A stretch of 64,000 nt of DNA from Bacteroidales bacterium (lineage in GTDB: Bacteria; Bacteroidota; Bacteroidia; Bacteroidales; GCA-2748055): the NCBI GenBank assembly GCA_023138875.1, contig JAGLOO010000057.1:26392-90391 (forward strand), given 5' to 3'. This document shows positions 36,904-44,871 of this stretch, piece after piece (within the stretch, counting starts at the first letter, position 1; each line of letters opens with the position of its first letter). The notes under the pieces are model-generated. The model searched no databases and had not been told where the DNA came from. It worked only from the letters and a program-made list of their open reading frames with translations. A program made the translations under genes and the position numbers.

Positions 36904-37790
36904 CAATTTATTTTCAGGTAAACAAATCCTTTCACTACTTCAGTCATATCAGAAGGAAACAATAGATACCAGTATGTATCCGGAGGAAGCTTCCTCCCGT
37001 TCATATCTGCCCCATCCCAGTCATTCTCGTAATTGTCGCTTTTAAAAACCTCTCTGCCCGTCCTGTCATATACCATCAGGCAACTCCCCCTGGTCAGACC
37101 TCTGATCACGAATTCATCATTTGACCCGTCCCCGTTTGGCGTAAACACATTGGGAATGACCAGATCACCAAACTCCAGTGGAGGTTCATCAATTTCTACA
37201 ATATCAATCTGGTCAAGCAACAGATTGGCCGAACCGGTGAATTCTTGGGCCAATCCTGCCTCAAGGACCAGGTGCCGGATGGTCAGTTGAGGAAACAATA
37301 TGAAACTATAATTACCCCATGCCTGGTTGGTTATGGCACTTGACTCCGACATCAGTTCACCTTTATCCAATCCGGTTTCAGTGCCAAAGATTTTCAACTT
37401 TGCAGGGGAAGTATAGGCCACAAAACCTTCTTCCCAGCTGAAATGTCCCACGTCATCCCTGGAGGCGAGGTCGATGGTTAACTGGTAGTACTTTCCCGCT
37501 TCCAGGGGTTGTAGAAGGGTGGTAATAACGGTTTCAAATGAGTTCGGATGCTGTTGATCCGGTCCCCGGGTCACAAGTGTCAGGTAAGTGTCACCGTGGG
37601 AGGCATGGTAACTATCACACTCGAGCGGTTCGGTATCTGGTGTGGAAATTGCATCAAATGCCGGCCAGTGAGGAGGCGATACAGCAATACCAGGAAGGCC
37701 TTCAAAAGAGGGATTTGAAAAATACTGTCCGGCCATTGTCCCGCTCCCCAGCCAGAGTATAATGAGTATATGTAAAATTCCAGCTTTCAT
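36903..37790 (-). CDS. Secreted protein with type B (gliding-motility CHU_C) sorting domain
   Basis: 295 residues: a signal peptide, a beta-sandwich of about 180 residues (carbohydrate-binding-like, with FSNPSFEGLPG and YQLTIDLASRDD), and a C-terminal type B type IX sorting domain (VIPNVFTPNGDGSNDEF, VYDRTGREVF, WDGADMNGRKLPPDTYWY, VKGFVYLKI). Such cargo is exported by the type IX system and needs a PorP/SprF-like partner, which is encoded directly upstream with no gap. Confidence 0.87.
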   Translation of the reverse strand: MKAGILHILIILWLGSGTMAGQYFSNPSFEGLPGIAVSPPHWPAFDAISTPDTEPLECDSYHASHGDTYLTLVTRGPDQQHPNSFETVITTLLQPLEAGKYYQLTIDLASRDDVGHFSWEEGFVAYTSPAKLKIFGTETGLDKGELMSESSAITNQAWGNYSFILFPQLTIRHLVLEAGLAQEFTGSANLLLDQIDIVEIDEPPLEFGDLVIPNVFTPNGDGSNDEFVIRGLTRGSCLMVYDRTGREVFKSDNYENDWDGADMNGRKLPPDTYWYLLFPSDMTEVVKGFVYLKIN

Positions 37791-38741
37791 TTAAAACCCC
37801 TGAGTTCGTCGAATTCCCAGGTTTATTCCCAGGTGAAGGGCATGTGTCCCCAGGTTATACCTGATCATGTTCGAAAGGTTGGCTTCGTATGTATAAGCAA
37901 GGTGTATTGCACTTATTTTTATGCCCACATGCATGGCAAGGGCCTGGTAAGACCGGACCGAGAAAGCCACCCAGTGATATTGTTGAATGTATGTCTTCAC
38001 ATGCAGATCATATTCAAGCCGGTCAAAATCAAGATACCTAAGATTGAAGCTGAGTTCCAGTTTAGGTCTTCCAAGTGAACTGAACAGGTATCCTCCATGA
38101 ACAATAAAATCAGGTTGTATTTTAGTACCGGACCGGAGCTTGTTCTCAAATGGTATGAGGTGATGGACTGCCAGACCGGCGAACAGTCCTGCAGAATAGT
38201 AATAAGCTCCCACATTTGCATTGTAAAGCATGTATGACTCCCGGGTATTGGTCAGGATCGGATCCCCTGGAAAGGTCGGATTGAAAATGGTTTCATCAAG
38301 CATGTGCTGTTCTGCACTTCCCGAAAGACCAAGAGAAAGTCGGGCATGGCCCAGGATCAGGTGGTAAGCATAGGCCAGGTTTATCCCTCTTTGCACTGCT
38401 GGTCCATTTCGGTCACTGAATAACGTCAGGCCCACTCCGACGCGTTCCCTGGTTTTGATGTTGGAGGTGTTCACTAATTTCCTGGGATTGTAAAAGCCGA
38501 AGTTCCCTATTCTTAAGCTTGTACTGGCCAGCATGGTTTGAGGGGATTGCTGGATTCCGACCCACTGCTTTTGGTAAGTGAGGTTGGCCACCGAAAAAAA
38601 CTCACTTCCTACTACAGCAGGATTGAGAAGTGTTTGGTGCAAATAATGATACCGGTACATCACATTGTCCTGAGCTGCAACCTCCCGGGTTAAAAGGACA
38701 ATTGGAATAAGAATATGGAGTAAAACAATATACCGTTTCAT
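37791..38741 (-). CDS. PorP/SprF-family type IX secretion outer-membrane protein
   Basis: 316 residues from the ATG at 38741, chosen because MKRYIVLLHILIPIVLL forms the signal peptide and longer frames run into the divergent gene. The mature start DNVMYRYHYLHQTLLNPAVVGS followed by TYQKQWVGIQQSP is the family signature; the rest is a predicted 14-strand barrel. These proteins attach type B cargo at the cell surface. It heads an operon with a type B cargo and a LamG protein. Confidence 0.9.
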   Translation of the reverse strand: MKRYIVLLHILIPIVLLTREVAAQDNVMYRYHYLHQTLLNPAVVGSEFFSVANLTYQKQWVGIQQSPQTMLASTSLRIGNFGFYNPRKLVNTSNIKTRERVGVGLTLFSDRNGPAVQRGINLAYAYHLILGHARLSLGLSGSAEQHMLDETIFNPTFPGDPILTNTRESYMLYNANVGAYYYSAGLFAGLAVHHLIPFENKLRSGTKIQPDFIVHGGYLFSSLGRPKLELSFNLRYLDFDRLEYDLHVKTYIQQYHWVAFSVRSYQALAMHVGIKISAIHLAYTYEANLSNMIRYNLGTHALHLGINLGIRRTQGF

Positions 38742-38784
38742 TAGAATTAAAAATCGTAATTTTATTTGACAATATCCACTCATC

Positions 38785-39849
38785 ATGAAAAAACTTATTT
38801 TAGTCTCATTTGGCTTTATGCTGATGTTGAGCCTGTTGGCTCAGGCCCCTGATTATTTTAATTATCAGGCAATGTTGAGAAATATGGATGGCACCCCTAT
38901 GAAAAAGGAAGAGGTGTCTATACAGGTGGACTTGCTACAGGGGACCATTGATGGAACATCCATATATCTTGAAAGCCATAATACGGAAACCGATGATCGG
39001 GGACTGGTAACCCTGAAAATTGGGGATGGAACTTTTTTCAACGAGATTGATTGGGAGAGGGGGCCCTATTATCTGAGCATCTCGGTGAATGGAAGTCACC
39101 TGGGAACAAGCCAGTTATTAAGTGTGCCATATGCGTTGTATGCAAAAAATGCCGGTCATGTGGATGATGATGACCCGGATCCGACCAATGAGATCCAGAC
39201 CTTAAGCATAGATAACAGAATCCTGGGGATCAGTGGAGGGAATACCGTTGAGTTGCCTGACGTTACAACTCCATGGCAGGATAACAATAACGGGATCCAT
39301 TATATATACGGACATGTGGGCATAGGTGCGGACGCCAGGTTGCCCGAAGTTACACTTGATATCCAGAAGAACATTTCAGGTGGAAAGGACAGGGCCCTGA
39401 TCAGGTTGCGGAATACAGATGAAGGTGGATTGGCTTATGTAAGCCTGGCGCTGGAAGCATATCAGGATAAGATTGCAAAAACCTTCTACAGATCTGAATT
39501 GTTTCAAACTTCAGAGTACTATGATGAAATTCTTGATTTCAAAGGAATGTGCGCTGTAAGGGCACCCGGTAGTGGTTTTTCCATATTTACAGAATCTGAT
39601 TATGGATCCATCCGGTTTTACACCACAACGGTACAGGATACGATCATGGAAAGGGCAAGATTTGATCCGGCAGGCAATCTGGGAATTGGAACCACGGTTC
39701 CCAAAGCAAAGGTACATGTGGCGGATGGTGATATTTATATTGAGGATATAAACAGAGGGGTGATCATGCAATCTCCCGACGGTAACCACTGGAGGGTTAC
39801 CGTGAATGATGGGGGAACCCTGGGTATTACACCAGTTTCAATGAAATAA
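38785..39849 (+). CDS. Exported fibre-like hypothetical protein
   Basis: 354 residues with a signal peptide ending SLLAQ. Mature N-terminal domain: DYFNYQAMLRNMDGTPM, then VSIQVDLLQG and a TSQLLSVPYALYAKNAG segment that recurs in many Bacteroidota surface proteins. The rest resembles phage-tail-fibre-like repeats, with GNLGIGTTVPKAKVHVADG near the end. No sorting domain and no enzymatic motif. The start is 43 bases from the divergent PorP/SprF gene. Function unknown. Confidence 0.65.
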   Translation: MKKLILVSFGFMLMLSLLAQAPDYFNYQAMLRNMDGTPMKKEEVSIQVDLLQGTIDGTSIYLESHNTETDDRGLVTLKIGDGTFFNEIDWERGPYYLSISVNGSHLGTSQLLSVPYALYAKNAGHVDDDDPDPTNEIQTLSIDNRILGISGGNTVELPDVTTPWQDNNNGIHYIYGHVGIGADARLPEVTLDIQKNISGGKDRALIRLRNTDEGGLAYVSLALEAYQDKIAKTFYRSELFQTSEYYDEILDFKGMCAVRAPGSGFSIFTESDYGSIRFYTTTVQDTIMERARFDPAGNLGIGTTVPKAKVHVADGDIYIEDINRGVIMQSPDGNHWRVTVNDGGTLGITPVSMK

Positions 39850-39883
39850 ATTGTTAATTTGGGGTTCTTATAAAACTCAATGT

Positions 39884-40810
39884 ATGGAACGAAGATCTTT
39901 TATCAAAAGTGGTGCTGCTGCATCGGCGGCACTGGTAACCGGAGGGATGATGCACGCGTCTGGAAATCCCGGATTACAGGCACCTGCGGAGAAGCATAAA
40001 TTCAATTTGAAATATGCCCCCCACTTCGGGATGTTTAAAAATAATGCAGGGGAAGACCTGATGGACCAGCTCCAGTTTATGGCCGATGCGGGATTCACAG
40101 CCTTGGAAGACAACGGAATGAAGCGCAAGGAGGTTTCCATGCAGGAGAAGATTGCCAGCAAAATGGCCAACCTGGGAATGGAGATGGGGGTTTTTGTAGC
40201 CCATACCATCTACTGGAGTGAGCCCAGTCTGACAAGCGGAGATAAGGAAAAACTGGATGGATTCCTGAAGGAGATCAGGGAATCTGTGGAGGTTGCAAAA
40301 CGGGTGAATGCCACCTGGATGACTGTGGTTCCCGGACATATGGATCTTCGGAAAGATATGGGGTACCAGACCAGCAATGTAGTGAATGCACTGAGACGTG
40401 CCAGCGATATCCTGGAGCCGCACGGAATCATCATGGTGCTGGAACCACTCAACTTTTATAACCACCCGGGTCTGTTCCTGAAGGAAATACCACAGGCATA
40501 CCAGGTCTGCCAGGCTGTGGGAAGCCCGTCATGCAAGATTCTGGACGATCTTTACCACCAGCAGATCCAGGAAGGGAACCTGATCCCCAACATGGATCAT
40601 GCCTGGGAAGAGATTGCATATTTTCAGGTTGGCGATAATCCGGGACGGAAAGAACCCACAACCGGTGAAATCAATTACCTGAATGTATTTAAGCATATCC
40701 ACGAAAAGGAATTTTCCGGGATTGTGGGTATGGAACATGGCAATTCCAGGAAAGGCAAAGAAGGAGAACTGGCAGTGATCAAAGCCTATGCCAGCGTGGA
40801 TCAGTTTTAA
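39884..40810 (+). CDS. Tat-exported hydroxypyruvate-isomerase-like TIM-barrel protein
   Basis: 308 residues from the ATG at 39884. A twin-arginine signal MERRSFIKSGAAASAALV precedes an AP-endonuclease-2/sugar isomerase-like TIM barrel: LKYAPHFGMF, ADAGFTALEDNG, VMVLEPLN-type strand reading IIMVLEPLNFY, metal-ligand regions DDLYHQQIQEGN and GMEHGNSR. The family includes hydroxypyruvate isomerase and xylose-isomerase-like enzymes; with the neighbouring Gfo/Idh/MocA gene it suggests periplasmic sugar-acid metabolism. Substrate not determined. Confidence 0.85.
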   Translation: MERRSFIKSGAAASAALVTGGMMHASGNPGLQAPAEKHKFNLKYAPHFGMFKNNAGEDLMDQLQFMADAGFTALEDNGMKRKEVSMQEKIASKMANLGMEMGVFVAHTIYWSEPSLTSGDKEKLDGFLKEIRESVEVAKRVNATWMTVVPGHMDLRKDMGYQTSNVVNALRRASDILEPHGIIMVLEPLNFYNHPGLFLKEIPQAYQVCQAVGSPSCKILDDLYHQQIQEGNLIPNMDHAWEEIAYFQVGDNPGRKEPTTGEINYLNVFKHIHEKEFSGIVGMEHGNSRKGKEGELAVIKAYASVDQF

Positions 40811-40839
40811 AAAGAGACCGCCCTTTTGACAGCCTCTTT
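40811..40839. terminator. Weak inverted repeat between convergent genes
   Basis: AAAGAG (40811-40816) and CTCTTT (40834-40839) form the only clear stem between the convergent isomerase-like and oxidoreductase genes, with a 17-base loop. It may terminate in both directions but is weak. Confidence 0.3.
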
Positions 40840-40858
40840 ATTTAGGTGTGGTGTAATG

Positions 40859-42193
40859 TTATTCCGGAGCTGATCCGGGAACCGGGATCACGGCTTTCAT
40901 ATCAACCGGACCCAGTTTGAGTTCTCCTTCCGGACCCAGTTTCAATCCGGAACTCATCATTTCATCCCAGGTAACTTTTTTACCGGTATAAGCTGCCTCT
41001 CTGCCCATGATTGCTGTCAGGCACGATTTGGCTGTTTCCTCTGCCTGGACAATCTGTTCCCCATTGCGAATTGCTGCCACCAGATCAATATGCTCCTGGT
41101 CCTGTGCACTTACACGAATTATCTCTCCGTTCTCATCAACAGGGAACTTATGTTCATATTGAATACTTTCATCCGTATTCCAGATAATATTGCTACAGTT
41201 GGTGAAGCCTTCGGTTCCCCTTACTGTCTGTCCGATTCTGAAATCGCAGTCATTGATCTGCCTGCACATACTATGCATATGTGCATCTCCTTCGTATACG
41301 AAATCAACACTAAAATTGTCGTAGCAATCGCCGGTAATCCTTCTCTGTCTTGATCCTACTCCAACGGCATCAGTCGGGAATTTGCCAAAAAACCAGTTGC
41401 TCACATCAATATTGTGAATATGTTGCTCTAATATATGATCACCGGAGAGCCAGGTCCAGTTTACCCAGTCACGGATCATATACTCCATCTCGGTCCATGC
41501 AGGCTGTTTTTCCCTGTGCCATAGCTTGGCCTGATTCCAGTAAACATTGGATGCGACAAGCGTACCAATGTGACCTGCTTTCACCCTTGAATAGACATTA
41601 ATATAATCAATCGAGTGACGACGCTGTGTCCCTGTTACTACACACAGGCCAGCTGCTTCTGCCTGTTTTGAGGCAGCCATGACGGCACGTGTTCCCACCG
41701 GATCAACGGAAACAGGTTTTTCCATAAATACATGTTTTCTTGCCTCAATACTAGCCTGAAACTGCTCTGGTCTGAAATATGGAGGAGTGGCGAGAATCAC
41801 TACATCCACATCCGTCTCCAGTAACCTTTTATAGGCATCAAACCCTACAAAGCAATTGGCATCATTTAGTTCAACGCCTTTTTCTTCTTTGATTTTCTTT
41901 CTAAATCCATCCACCCGGTCCTGAAACAGGTCCGCCACAGCATTGATGCTTAAATTTGGGCCTGCATTGAGAAAGTTGAATGCCGCGCCTGTTCCACGCC
42001 CACCACATCCTATCACACCTGCTTTAAGAGGTTGTCCGTCTGGGGCTGTATCGAGCATTGGTGGTATTTCTACTTCAGCAGGTTTCTTGTCCGGTGAGCA
42101 GGCTTTTATTAGCTGGCTTGCACCTATGGCCCCGATGGCTCCGATAGCTGCTGTATTTCCTAAAAATTTGCGTCGACTTGTTTTGTTTCCCAT
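40859..42193 (-). CDS. Tat-exported Gfo/Idh/MocA family oxidoreductase
   Basis: 444 residues. The twin-arginine signal KTSRRKFLGNTAAIG leads into a Rossmann fold (LKAGVIGCGGRGTGAAFNFL) and the family EKPVSVDP motif with the catalytic lysine. A C-terminal alpha/beta domain follows (YWNQAKLWHREKQPAW, DHILEQHIHNIDVSNWF with the conserved histidines). These enzymes oxidise or reduce sugars with tightly bound NAD(P). It follows the NapC-FGE fusion gene by 45 bases on the same strand and may be co-transcribed with it. Confidence 0.9.
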   Translation of the reverse strand: MGNKTSRRKFLGNTAAIGAIGAIGASQLIKACSPDKKPAEVEIPPMLDTAPDGQPLKAGVIGCGGRGTGAAFNFLNAGPNLSINAVADLFQDRVDGFRKKIKEEKGVELNDANCFVGFDAYKRLLETDVDVVILATPPYFRPEQFQASIEARKHVFMEKPVSVDPVGTRAVMAASKQAEAAGLCVVTGTQRRHSIDYINVYSRVKAGHIGTLVASNVYWNQAKLWHREKQPAWTEMEYMIRDWVNWTWLSGDHILEQHIHNIDVSNWFFGKFPTDAVGVGSRQRRITGDCYDNFSVDFVYEGDAHMHSMCRQINDCDFRIGQTVRGTEGFTNCSNIIWNTDESIQYEHKFPVDENGEIIRVSAQDQEHIDLVAAIRNGEQIVQAEETAKSCLTAIMGREAAYTGKKVTWDEMMSSGLKLGPEGELKLGPVDMKAVIPVPGSAPE

Positions 42194-42238
42194 GATTGAT
42201 ACGGGTTAGTATTTATTAAACTGGCTGTAAGTTAGTTA

Positions 42239-43762
42239 TTATTCAGCTGATTCCGGTTCATTATATTCGCAAACTACACGGAATCCAACATAGTTACAGT
42301 CGGAATACCACCAGATACTCTTAGGAATTTGCGGATCAGTCCTCAGCCAGGTTGTGGTTCTGGTAACGTCCCTGGAAGCACAGCGCAAATTATCCCCTCC
42401 ATCGCGGAACGAACCGCCCCTGATCACATGCTCCTCTCCTGCAGGCGGACCTGTGGGATCTTTCACAACCCCGTTTGGATATTGTGCATAGACATCTTCT
42501 ACATACCAATCAGCACAAAATTCTGCCACATTCCCAAGCATATGTTCCAGACCGAATGGATTTTCTCGTTTTGTACCAGGATTGATGGTTTTCCCTCGAC
42601 TGTTTTCAATATAGGAAATGTATGAATTAATAATTGAAGTGTCGGTGCCAAATACTTTATTCCGGAGTCCCTGGCGGGTGTATCTTTTAGGATCCCCCTC
42701 AAAGAAATAGGGGGTAGAGGTACCTCCCCGGGCTGCATATTCCCATTCAGCCTCAGTTGGAAGTCTGTAATGCTTACCTGATACCTTTGAAAGCCATTGG
42801 CAATAGACAACCGCTGCGTGGTGAGTCATTGTAATGGCAGGCAATTTGTTTGTACCCCAACCCTGGTCAGGAGCACCCCATGGAGGTGTTGGTCCTGAAA
42901 TAGCATCCACATCACCTGAAGGAGAATTCAGGTATGCATCTGCGGTCTTGCCCTGGGCGCCGGTTTGTTTAAAGAAGGCCAGGTATTCATTCCATGTAAC
43001 CTCAATCTTGCCCATGAAGAAGGGACTGACCGAAACTTCCTTTAGCGGACCTTCGCTGTCTCTCCTGAAAGGTTCATCTTCCGGACTTCCTATCACATAG
43101 GATCCTCCGTGTATGGCAACCATCTCAAAACTTACAGCTGAGCCGGGTATGTATTCCGTAAAATTAGTAAGGCCATCAATAATTCCAGGTTCTGAATAAA
43201 TCTCCGTTTCAATCACTTCACCAATACCGAAGTCGGAATTCTTAGCATGTAGCCTGTCGGGATCATGATGACCCACAGTAATGTGGCAATTGATGCAATG
43301 CAATTCTCCTTCCTGCTGCTCATAATAAAGATGCGCTTCACGGCCCTCCTGGGTCAGCCCAAGCGGAAAATTGTTCTGGTGACAGTGGATGCAGGACAAC
43401 TCAAAAACGTGGCCCTTTGAATATTCGATCTGAGACATGGCTTCCCAGTTGAGATTTTCGGGATCTTTGAACAGCTTGCCCCAAACATCACGAATACCGG
43501 TCCGGGTTTTTTCTGCCAGGTAACCTTCACCATGCGGGGGCAGGTGACAGTCCACACAGTGCACGTGGATCCCTCTGCTATTGTCATAATGGGTGGAGAG
43601 TTTCCAAGTCTGGGTTGAATGTGGATGAATATGGCATGAAGCACAAAAATCATCTGTGGAGGTTACCCTCACAGCCTTATTGCCAAGGAAAATGAGTACT
43701 GCTGCCACCAGCATACCTATAATGAACAGGAACTTCCCGACATACTGTCTTTTTCGTCTCAT
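42239..43762 (-). CDS. NapC/NirT tetrahaem cytochrome fused to an FGE-like (SUMF1) domain
   Basis: 507 residues from the ATG at 43762 (longer frame starts at TTG 43804). A membrane anchor (about 10-30) is followed by a NapC/NrfH-like domain with four CxxCH haem sites: CASCH, CVDCH, CIHCH and CINCH. From about residue 215 a formylglycine-generating-enzyme-like domain follows (MVAIHGGSYVIGSPEDEPF, YRLPTEAEWEYAARGGT, LGNVAEFCADWY, RGGSFRDGGDNLRCASRD). The active-site cysteine pair of sulfatase-activating FGE is absent, so this half is not a canonical FGE. It is probably an electron-transfer protein with an enzyme or binding domain in the periplasm. Confidence 0.85.
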   Translation of the reverse strand: MRRKRQYVGKFLFIIGMLVAAVLIFLGNKAVRVTSTDDFCASCHIHPHSTQTWKLSTHYDNSRGIHVHCVDCHLPPHGEGYLAEKTRTGIRDVWGKLFKDPENLNWEAMSQIEYSKGHVFELSCIHCHQNNFPLGLTQEGREAHLYYEQQEGELHCINCHITVGHHDPDRLHAKNSDFGIGEVIETEIYSEPGIIDGLTNFTEYIPGSAVSFEMVAIHGGSYVIGSPEDEPFRRDSEGPLKEVSVSPFFMGKIEVTWNEYLAFFKQTGAQGKTADAYLNSPSGDVDAISGPTPPWGAPDQGWGTNKLPAITMTHHAAVVYCQWLSKVSGKHYRLPTEAEWEYAARGGTSTPYFFEGDPKRYTRQGLRNKVFGTDTSIINSYISYIENSRGKTINPGTKRENPFGLEHMLGNVAEFCADWYVEDVYAQYPNGVVKDPTGPPAGEEHVIRGGSFRDGGDNLRCASRDVTRTTTWLRTDPQIPKSIWWYSDCNYVGFRVVCEYNEPESAE

Positions 43763-43937
43763 AACAAAGAGGCTAAAGAAAGTGATTTTTACAGGCAATT
43801 TCAAGCCGGACGACCGGTGTATACTTATTTAAATGCATTCTAATGAGCCATATGGATCAGTAGTTGTGAAACCCTGAATACTATAGAAGCGTATAAGAAT
43901 TTAAAAATGCAGCTTCTGAAAATCACGTGTAACTATT

Positions 43938-44867
43938 ATGCAAGCAATTAATAAGGTAAACATTATGAATGAAATGTGCACCACGGCAAAGTACAGGCAA
44001 CTCTCTAAGGATGAACGCCACTTTCTTTTCTCTCTTATTGAAAACGGAGGGCCTGAGCCCAAGGAATACAAGGAGTTAACGGCAATAGTCAATAATTTGG
44101 AAGATAATGAACTGGATTGTTTTCGAGAGGTCATCCGTAGATCATTGAATGAGAACACCCTGATCGGGCATGGATTTATAAAACCTTTCGGATATCCGGG
44201 AGATTTTTCGCTTATTCACAATATATACCGGGAATATGTGAATCCTGACAGTCGATACAGTAACTGGGACAGGTTCTTCCAGGACCAGGCGGGAGCACAC
44301 GCTGTTCGCAACAGGAAAGATTATTTTCTGGAGCGTTGTAAGGAAATTGATCGAAAAGATGGTGGAGAAAAGCGGGTTTTGATACTGGGTTCCGGCCCGG
44401 CAACTGATGTTAATGAGTATTTCCAAAGAAATACGGACAGCCGGATCCACTTTGATCTGGTGGATTTCGATCAGAATGCCATTGATTTTGCAAAATCCCA
44501 GAATGAACAATTCAAAGCATCGATTAATTATTTCAAGAGCAATGTCTTGAGATTTAAACCATACCAGTGGTACGATCTGATATGGAGTGCCGGGTTGTTT
44601 GATTATTTCAAGGACAAACACTTCATTTACATGGTCAACAAGTACTACAAATACATGACTGAAGGCGGAGAGTTTATTATTGGGAACTTCTCCAATAGCA
44701 ATCCTACACGACGACTTATGGAAGTATTATCTGACTGGTATCTGAATCACCGTTCAAAGTACGACCTGGTAAGGATGGCAATTGAAGCTGAAGCACGCGA
44801 GGAGCTTGTGGAGGTAGAGAGGGAAGAGCTGGGGGTCAATCTGTTCCTGAGAATTAAAGCCGCATAA
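43938..44867 (+). CDS. Class I SAM-dependent methyltransferase, PhcB-like
   Basis: 309 residues. A helical N-terminal third leads into a Rossmann methyltransferase domain: KRVLILGSGPATDVNEYF (motif I), IHFDLVDFDQNAIDFAKS (acidic ribose-binding end of strand 2), FKPYQWYDLIWSAGLFDYF (motif IV) and EGGEFIIGNFS. It resembles proteins annotated for 3-hydroxypalmitic acid methyl ester synthesis (PhcB of Ralstonia), and the next two genes are a multi-pass histidine kinase and a response regulator, as in the phc operon. The gap to the kinase is 4 bases. Acyl methyl ester synthesis is inference. Confidence 0.8.
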   Translation: MQAINKVNIMNEMCTTAKYRQLSKDERHFLFSLIENGGPEPKEYKELTAIVNNLEDNELDCFREVIRRSLNENTLIGHGFIKPFGYPGDFSLIHNIYREYVNPDSRYSNWDRFFQDQAGAHAVRNRKDYFLERCKEIDRKDGGEKRVLILGSGPATDVNEYFQRNTDSRIHFDLVDFDQNAIDFAKSQNEQFKASINYFKSNVLRFKPYQWYDLIWSAGLFDYFKDKHFIYMVNKYYKYMTEGGEFIIGNFSNSNPTRRLMEVLSDWYLNHRSKYDLVRMAIEAEAREELVEVEREELGVNLFLRIKAA

Positions 44868-44871
44868 GAAA

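Noticed and set aside
40859..43762. Reading the FGE-like domain as a sulfatase-activating enzyme serving a local sulfatase
   Set aside because: The catalytic cysteine pair is missing and no sulfatase gene is in the window.
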